Part shown: piece by piece, positions 7,267 to 10,299 of the stretch | Layout of the letters: every line of letters begins with the position of its first letter | Numbering within the stretch: the first letter of the stretch is position 1 | Assembly (NCBI GenBank): GCA_012842105.1 | Contig: DUTL01000014.1 | Span: forward strand, 1 to 10,299 | Reading direction: 5' to 3' | DNA from: Candidatus Fermentithermobacillaceae bacterium | Lineage (GTDB): Bacteria > Bacillota > Sulfobacillia > Fermentithermobacillales > Fermentithermobacillaceae | DNA: 10,299 bases | Translations under genes and position numbers: made by a program | Notes under the pieces: generated by a model | Seen by the model: only the letters and a program-made list of their open reading frames with translations | Told to the model about the DNA's origin: nothing | Database searches by the model: none

Positions 7267-8448
7267 CTACCACCTCGGCATAGTGAAAGTATTACGGCGG
7301 TAACCAAATGCTTCTCTCTCTTCTCTCACTACCATTTCAGCAAGAACCCATAACCCTGCGGCTACGAGGCTGTGCCCTCCCAGAACAACCGGAATAGGCG
7401 ATTCCCAGGCGCATTGTGTGAACTCTCTTACCCATTCGTCGTGAATCAGCTCAAACCTTCCCAGGTCTGATTGAAACCTGTCCCAATCTGAGACCTGCTT
7501 GTTTAGATGGGCGAAGATTACCCTTGTATCGATGAAGGCAAGGTCGCAAACCCGTGAAAGGTATTCAAAAAACTTACCGGGGCCGAGATTCTCAACCATG
7601 TATCCGATAAGTGAAACCACTTCTCCCCGTTGTTCTCGCCCGAGCGCCTTCATACCTCTTTCTTCGGAATAAACCCGCATCCTGTGAACCATGTTCGAAT
7701 TGATGTATTGAATGACAGACGGGCCCACCCGCCCTACTACTGCAATCTCGCTTGACCCCTGCTTCAAAATATTCATGGCCTGCTGCAACTTGCCCTTGGG
7801 CCAATCCAATGAATTAATGGCCTCAAGCGCCCTGGCCCCACAGTCAGGATGCATCCCCAGGATTGAAATATCTACAGGGGTATCAAGATCGAAGTTTACC
7901 CGGCCTGAATTAGGAAGCAATACCCGGCGCATACCAATGCCGCGCAGCAGGTTCCCCAAGGTATTGTCGTTCTCAGGGAGTTCGATTTCATCGATAGCCC
8001 GGGCAGGTGTAAATGCAACAAGATCCGCAGACTGCACATTGTTCACAATCACAACGTTTCTGCTCGTCTTAAGCGTAAGGGCAATTTCATCAAACTCACA
8101 CGAGGCCATGAGAGGAGCGGCCGCTCCTCCCATGTAGATGACGTTCTCAAGGCAATGCTTGACGATCAATTCGCGCAACCGTACGCCGAAATGGAATTGC
8201 CGGTTGTTTGAGTCGAAGTCCACTTCTGCAAACTGTGCAGCCTTGTCTGCAAGAATCTCATTATTGGTCGCCAAAAGCACCCGGTCAACCTCTGAAGCCT
8301 GGGCCAGTTTGGACAAGGTATCAAGCACCACTTGTATGCGAACGTCTCTGATTGCCTTATCAAGAGACGTTCGTGCTTGTCCTCCTTCAAATATAACTGC
8401 TGTTACCTTCGGTTGCTCCAAACCAATTCCCCCGCTCAGCGAAACCAC
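7267..8448 (-). CDS. Two-domain protein with nucleotidyltransferase-like (GT-A-type) N-terminus
   Basis: The product is up to 393 aa. Residues 14-200 resemble MobA/CofC-type nucleotidyltransferases: FEGGQARTSLDKA (20-32) sits where the LAGGxSxRMGxDK loop is expected, VDRVLLATNN (54-63) is the next strand, and RVNFDLDTPVDISIL (183-197) resembles the metal-binding end of such folds. Also distinctive are FHFGVRLRELI (85-95) and NVIYMGGAAAPLM (102-114). Residues 205-393 form a helical domain I do not recognise, with FIDTRVIFAH (305-314) and a hydrophobic end PIPVVLGGHSLVAAGLWVLAE (351-371). The substrate cannot be told; the signature is degenerate, so it may be non-catalytic. GTG 8448 has no ribosome site, whereas TTG 8421 has GGGGGA 6 nt upstream (384 aa) and is the likelier start. 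It lies just after hpf. Confidence 0.8.
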   Translation of the reverse strand: MVSLSGGIGLEQPKVTAVIFEGGQARTSLDKAIRDVRIQVVLDTLSKLAQASEVDRVLLATNNEILADKAAQFAEVDFDSNNRQFHFGVRLRELIVKHCLENVIYMGGAAAPLMASCEFDEIALTLKTSRNVVIVNNVQSADLVAFTPARAIDEIELPENDNTLGNLLRGIGMRRVLLPNSGRVNFDLDTPVDISILGMHPDCGARALEAINSLDWPKGKLQQAMNILKQGSSEIAVVGRVGPSVIQYINSNMVHRMRVYSEERGMKALGREQRGEVVSLIGYMVENLGPGKFFEYLSRVCDLAFIDTRVIFAHLNKQVSDWDRFQSDLGRFELIHDEWVREFTQCAWESPIPVVLGGHSLVAAGLWVLAEMVVREEREAFGYRRNTFTMPRW

Positions 8449-8456
8449 ACTTTCAG

Positions 8457-8975
8457 TTAAAGTTCTTCTGGTTCGATTAGCCCAAAGTTACCGTCTTTTC
8501 GCTTATATATCACATTTACAACACCTGTCTCACCATTGGGAAATACAAAGAAGTCATGGCCCAAAAGTTCCATCTGAAGAGCAGCTTCTTCAGGCATCAT
8601 AGGTTTCATGGCAAATCGTTTGACCCTGACTATTTTCCCGGTTTCAGGTTCTTGCCTGTCCTTAGCAAGCTTCGGTTCTTGCTTATCACGCCTTAGCAGC
8701 CTGGTTTTGTATTTCTCCAGCTGGCGCTCTAGTTTCTCTGACACTAAGTCCACTGAGGCAAATGCATCTTGAGCAGATTCTTCAGCTCTCACGATCATGC
8801 TATTGAGAGGTATAGTAACTTCTACTACGTATTTCCCCCGCTGGGTTGAAAAGGTGACCTGGCACATACACGGACCCTGCCTGATGTATTTTTCCAGTTT
8901 AATCAGCCTTTTCTCTGCATATTGCCGGAGTGCAGGGTTTACATCAACGTTCTTCCCTCGAATGTTAATCTCCAT
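8457..8975 (-). CDS. hpf: Long-form ribosome hibernation promoting factor
   Basis: HPF binds the 30S decoding region of idle ribosomes and, in the long form, dimerises them into 100S particles in stationary phase. The 172-aa length and two-domain layout match the long form: an N-terminal ribosome-binding domain (about 1-95, starting MEINIRGKNVDV), a charged linker, and a C-terminal dimerisation domain (about 116-172) with the family segment VKRFAMKPMMPEEAALQMELLGHDFFVF spread over 118-145. ATG 8975 has a strong GGGAGGT site 8 nt upstream. It heads the unit of - strand genes that runs to secA and prfB; in B. subtilis hpf (yvyD) also lies between fliT and secA. Secure call. Confidence 0.96.
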   Translation of the reverse strand: MEINIRGKNVDVNPALRQYAEKRLIKLEKYIRQGPCMCQVTFSTQRGKYVVEVTIPLNSMIVRAEESAQDAFASVDLVSEKLERQLEKYKTRLLRRDKQEPKLAKDRQEPETGKIVRVKRFAMKPMMPEEAALQMELLGHDFFVFPNGETGVVNVIYKRKDGNFGLIEPEEL

Positions 8976-9067
8976 GCCGCATACCTCCCACGAAAACTCT
9001 TTGCTTTATAGTTATTCCCTCTCAGGGCTAAAGATCCCTCTAGAAACCTGCCAAGAGAATCGGACCC

Positions 9068-9104
9068 CTTATACCAATCTTCGACACATTGCCACCCTAG
9101 TCAA
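9068..9104 (-). promoter_or_regulatory. Possible hpf promoter
   Basis: On the - strand an extended -10 element TGG-TATAAG (9076-9068) lies about 95 nt upstream of hpf. A TTGACT (9104-9099) is nearby, but at 25 nt it is too far to be its -35 box. A second TATAAAG (9010-9004) has no -35. No sigma-B or sigma-H site was recognisable. This is a weak call. Confidence 0.3.
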
Positions 9105-9110
9105 TGCACA

Positions 9111-9201
9111 TAATCGACACACGTTGACAATCCACAAACATATCCCCAACCGAAAACCCCCGTTTAACTGGTTATCAACAGAATTACTCACATTATCCAC
9201 A
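9111..9201 (+). promoter_or_regulatory. Cluster of DnaA-box-like 9-mers
   Basis: A perfect TTATCCACA (9193-9201) and a one-mismatch TTATCAACA (9172-9180) are spaced 21 bp apart, two helical turns, in the same orientation. Three further two-mismatch copies point the same way: ATATCCCCA (9140-9148), CAATCCACA (9128-9136) and TAATCGACA (9111-9119). The cluster lies in the hpf/csp divergent spacer, immediately upstream of the csp -35 box. DnaA binding is inferred; no dnaA or dnaN gene and no clear AT-rich unwinding region is present. Confidence 0.45.
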
Positions 9202-9219
9202 GAAGATATCAAATGTGTG

Positions 9220-9248
9220 TTGACTCTTGGACATGGGCATGCTATATT
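9220..9248 (+). promoter_or_regulatory. Sigma-A promoter of the cold-shock gene
   Basis: TTGACT (9220-9225) and TATATT (9243-9248) are separated by an ideal 17-bp spacer. Transcription would start near 9255, giving a 5' leader of about 70 nt before the csp ATG. Confidence 0.85.
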
Positions 9249-9256
9249 CCGAACAC

Positions 9257-9299
9257 GAGCTAAAAGCTCCAAAAGACGACGTGGCCGGGACCCGTCGTC
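9257..9299 (+). promoter_or_regulatory. Two hairpins in the csp 5' leader
   Basis: GAGCT-AAA-AGCTC (9257-9269) forms a 5-bp stem. GACGACG (9275-9281) and CGTCGTC (9293-9299) form a perfect 7-bp stem with an 11-nt loop. Both lie between the predicted transcription start and the AGGAGG ribosome site (9307-9312). Structured leaders that respond to temperature are known for cold-shock genes; that role here is inferred. Confidence 0.5.
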
Positions 9300-9323
9300 G
9301 GGAATTAGGAGGAATGTCCCGAA

Positions 9324-9527
9324 ATGCAAGGTAAAGTAAAATGGTTCAACGCGCAAAAAGGCTATGGTTTTATTCAACGTGATGACGGGCCAGACGTGTT
9401 CGTTCATTACTCGGCAATCCAAACAGAAGGATTCCGTACGCTTAATGAGGGTGATCTTGTAGAATTTGACATCATCGAAGGGCCAAAAGGCCTTCAAGCT
9501 GCAAATGTAAGCAAGATTTCTGAGTGA
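9324..9527 (+). CDS. csp: Cold-shock protein (CspA family)
   Basis: The 67-aa product is a single cold-shock (OB-fold) domain that binds single-stranded RNA and DNA and acts as an RNA chaperone. It has the start MQGKVKWFNAQKGYGFI, RNP1-type KGYGFI (12-17) and RNP2-type DVFVHY (24-29), and the usual length of 65-70 aa. ATG 9324 follows AGGAGG (9307-9312) with a rather long 11-nt gap; the ATG at 9314 is out of frame. It has its own promoter and terminator, so it is a single-gene unit, and it is the only gene here on the + strand, set between fliT and hpf. The exact paralogue letter cannot be assigned. Confidence 0.97.
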   Translation: MQGKVKWFNAQKGYGFIQRDDGPDVFVHYSAIQTEGFRTLNEGDLVEFDIIEGPKGLQAANVSKISE

Positions 9528-9540
9528 ACATGGCCAACAT

Positions 9541-9570
9541 GCCCCGGCCCTATTTGGGCCGGGGCTTTAA
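9541..9570 (+). terminator. Intrinsic terminator of csp
   Basis: A perfect 10-bp GC-rich stem (GCCCCGGCCC 9541-9550 with GGGCCGGGGC 9556-9565), a 5-nt loop and a following T-rich tract (TTTAATATTT). It starts 13 nt after the csp stop. The opposite strand lacks a U-run, so it mainly serves csp, although the stem could also slow convergent fliT transcription. Confidence 0.92.
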
Positions 9571-9576
9571 TATTTC

Positions 9577-9918
9577 TTACAAGATCCTGTCAAACAGCCT
9601 GTTAGCCGGCAGGCCTTTGGAATATGCTGCCAGAACTCTAAGTTTGCTGGAAATTTCGAGCATGTCTCTGTTCTCACGATCCATTTCTTCTTTTACCAGC
9701 TCACCAATTTCCTCGTCCAGCTGTGTAATACAAAGAGAAACTTCCCTGGCTAACACCTTTTGAGTATCGTTGCAGATAGTTTTTTGCCTGGAGCTAAGTT
9801 GCTCAAGCACTTCTCCCCGTTTGTCTATCAGCACTTCCAATGCTTGAAAATTGCCGGACTTGGCTGAATCCCTGGCCTGAGCGGTAAGTGCAAGGAGATG
9901 CTTTAAGGCTTCAACCAT
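9577..9918 (-). CDS. fliT: FliT-like flagellar chaperone
   Basis: This encodes 113 aa, predicted nearly all helical, with heptad-like hydrophobic spacing. The sequence itself is weakly conserved: LLALTAQARDSAKSGNFQAL near residues 8-27, a middle ELVKEEMDRENRD-type coiled region, and a C-terminal AYSKGLPANRLFDRIL that resembles FliT/FlgN-type chaperone ends. FliT binds the filament cap protein FliD and other export partners. The main support is position: its ATG overlaps the end of fliS by 8 bp (ATGGTTGA), which is translational coupling, and the order fliS-fliT-hpf-secA-prfB matches B. subtilis. No separate ribosome site is needed. Confidence 0.75.
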   Translation of the reverse strand: MVEALKHLLALTAQARDSAKSGNFQALEVLIDKRGEVLEQLSSRQKTICNDTQKVLAREVSLCITQLDEEIGELVKEEMDRENRDMLEISSKLRVLAAYSKGLPANRLFDRIL

Positions 9919-10246
9919 AACTTCTCACGGCTTCTTCCCAGGCATCCTTGATTTGAGTCATTACTGTCAACGCGTCATCTATTGGTTCGATTTCCTTCCT
10001 TATATTGGCTTTGAGCAGGCACGAGTAAACAAAGTCGTAAAGGGCGTAGAGCCCCACAGCCAGGTTTCCTGTACTCAAATCCAAAGCTCCCCTTAACTCA
10101 TCTGTAATGTCCTGAGCGCGCAAGAGATTATCATTAGCCCCGGTATAGTCTTTTTCCGCGATGCAATTCATCGCTTCCTTCATGGAACTTGTCCTTACGC
10201 TGTTCAATGTATGTCTCAGGAACATGAAGGAAGCGATGAATTGCAT
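9911..10246 (-). CDS. fliS: Flagellar chaperone FliS, N-terminus rearranged
   Basis: FliS binds flagellin in the cytoplasm before export. From Met22 onward the frame is good FliS: AMNCIAEKDYTGANDNLL, AQDITDELRGAL, LYALYDFVYSCLLKANI and a C-terminal DAWEEAVRSYG. The first part is not: residues 1-7 are coded by an inverted copy of the gene itself, residues 9-20 (LRHTLNSVRTSS) look like a real FliS N-terminal piece, and the expected segment (PEEL...MLYDG, roughly 15 residues) between TSS and MKEAM is missing. Stop codons close the frame upstream. Either the gene is broken here or the right end of the window is misassembled. In the genome the true gene should start further upstream. The stop overlaps fliT. 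Confidence 0.75.
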   Translation of the reverse strand: MQFIASFMFLRHTLNSVRTSSMKEAMNCIAEKDYTGANDNLLRAQDITDELRGALDLSTGNLAVGLYALYDFVYSCLLKANIRKEIEPIDDALTVMTQIKDAWEEAVRSYG

Positions 10247-10275
10247 CGCGGAAAAAGACTATACCGGGGCTAATG
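10132..10275. repeat. Perfect 53-bp inverted repeat at the window edge
   Basis: Arm 1 (10132-10184) is the coding sequence of fliS; arm 2 (10223-10275) is its exact reverse complement, with a 38-nt spacer. There is not one mismatch in 53 bp, and the identity stops sharply at both ends. Natural palindromes of this kind inside a coding gene are rare. Such folds are common products of strand-switching during whole-genome amplification or of assembly errors. Confidence 0.97.
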
Positions 10276-10299
10276 CTTAACTCATCTGTAATGTCCTGA
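10276..10299. repeat. 24-bp direct copy of an internal fliS segment
   Basis: The last 24 bp of the window are identical to 10092-10115 (the AQDITDEL coding region of fliS). They follow directly after the inverted arm. So the edge contains an inverted copy and then a direct copy of nearby fliS sequence, implying at least two template switches. Confidence 0.96.

Noticed and set aside
9111..9201. Full chromosomal origin
   Set aside because: DnaA-like boxes are present, but dnaA, dnaN and an AT-rich unwinding element are not; a regulatory or titration cluster is the more cautious reading.
9069..9497. 142-aa - strand frame over the csp promoter and gene
   Set aside because: It runs opposite to a clear cold-shock gene, its promoter and leader, and its composition looks non-protein. 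It is a shadow frame.
10132..10275. Invertible phase-variation switch or transposon end
   Set aside because: The arms are fliS coding sequence, not terminal repeats. The 38-nt spacer has no promoter, no recombinase gene is nearby, and no target-site duplication is visible.

Overview
The window looks like chromosomal DNA of a flagellated Firmicute, probably a Clostridia-type lineage. GC is moderate, Shine-Dalgarno sites are purine-rich, and GTG and TTG starts are common. The gene order fliS - fliT - hpf - secA - prfB on one strand is the order known from Bacillus subtilis (fliS-fliT-yvyD-secA-prfB). No mobile element, tRNA, rRNA or CRISPR array was seen.

Layout from right to left, which is the transcription direction of nearly every gene (- strand). 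(1) 9577-10299: fliT-like and fliS genes. The fliS 5' end is destroyed by a 53-bp perfect inverted repeat plus a 24-bp direct repeat that run to the window edge. (2) 9220-9575: a cold-shock protein gene, the only + strand gene, with a clear promoter, two 5'UTR hairpins and a strong terminator. (3) 8976-9220: an intergenic region with several same-oriented DnaA-box-like 9-mers. (4) 4485-8975: hpf (long ribosome hibernation factor), a two-domain nucleotidyltransferase-like protein of unknown function, a 216-aa protein with an internal duplication, an unlisted 25-codon hydrophobic peptide gene, a membrane HD-GYP phosphodiesterase and a DUF5317 membrane protein. (5) 77-4434: secA, prfB (with the +1 programmed frameshift; full product 367 aa) and a small membrane-anchored protein.

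The genes from hpf to the left edge are closely spaced or overlapping, apart from a roughly 160-nt leader before the 25-aa peptide, so they probably form one or two transcription units. Relative to the B. subtilis order, an accessory block (nucleotidyltransferase-like, 216-aa protein, small peptide, HD-GYP, DUF5317) sits between hpf and secA, and csp sits divergently between fliT and hpf. The unit would combine ribosome hibernation, c-di-GMP turnover, Sec export and translation termination.

The points most worth a second look are the rearranged right end (probably an assembly or amplification chimera), the peptide leader whose mRNA can pair across the HD-GYP start region, the DnaA-box-like cluster, and the two uncharacterised proteins after hpf.
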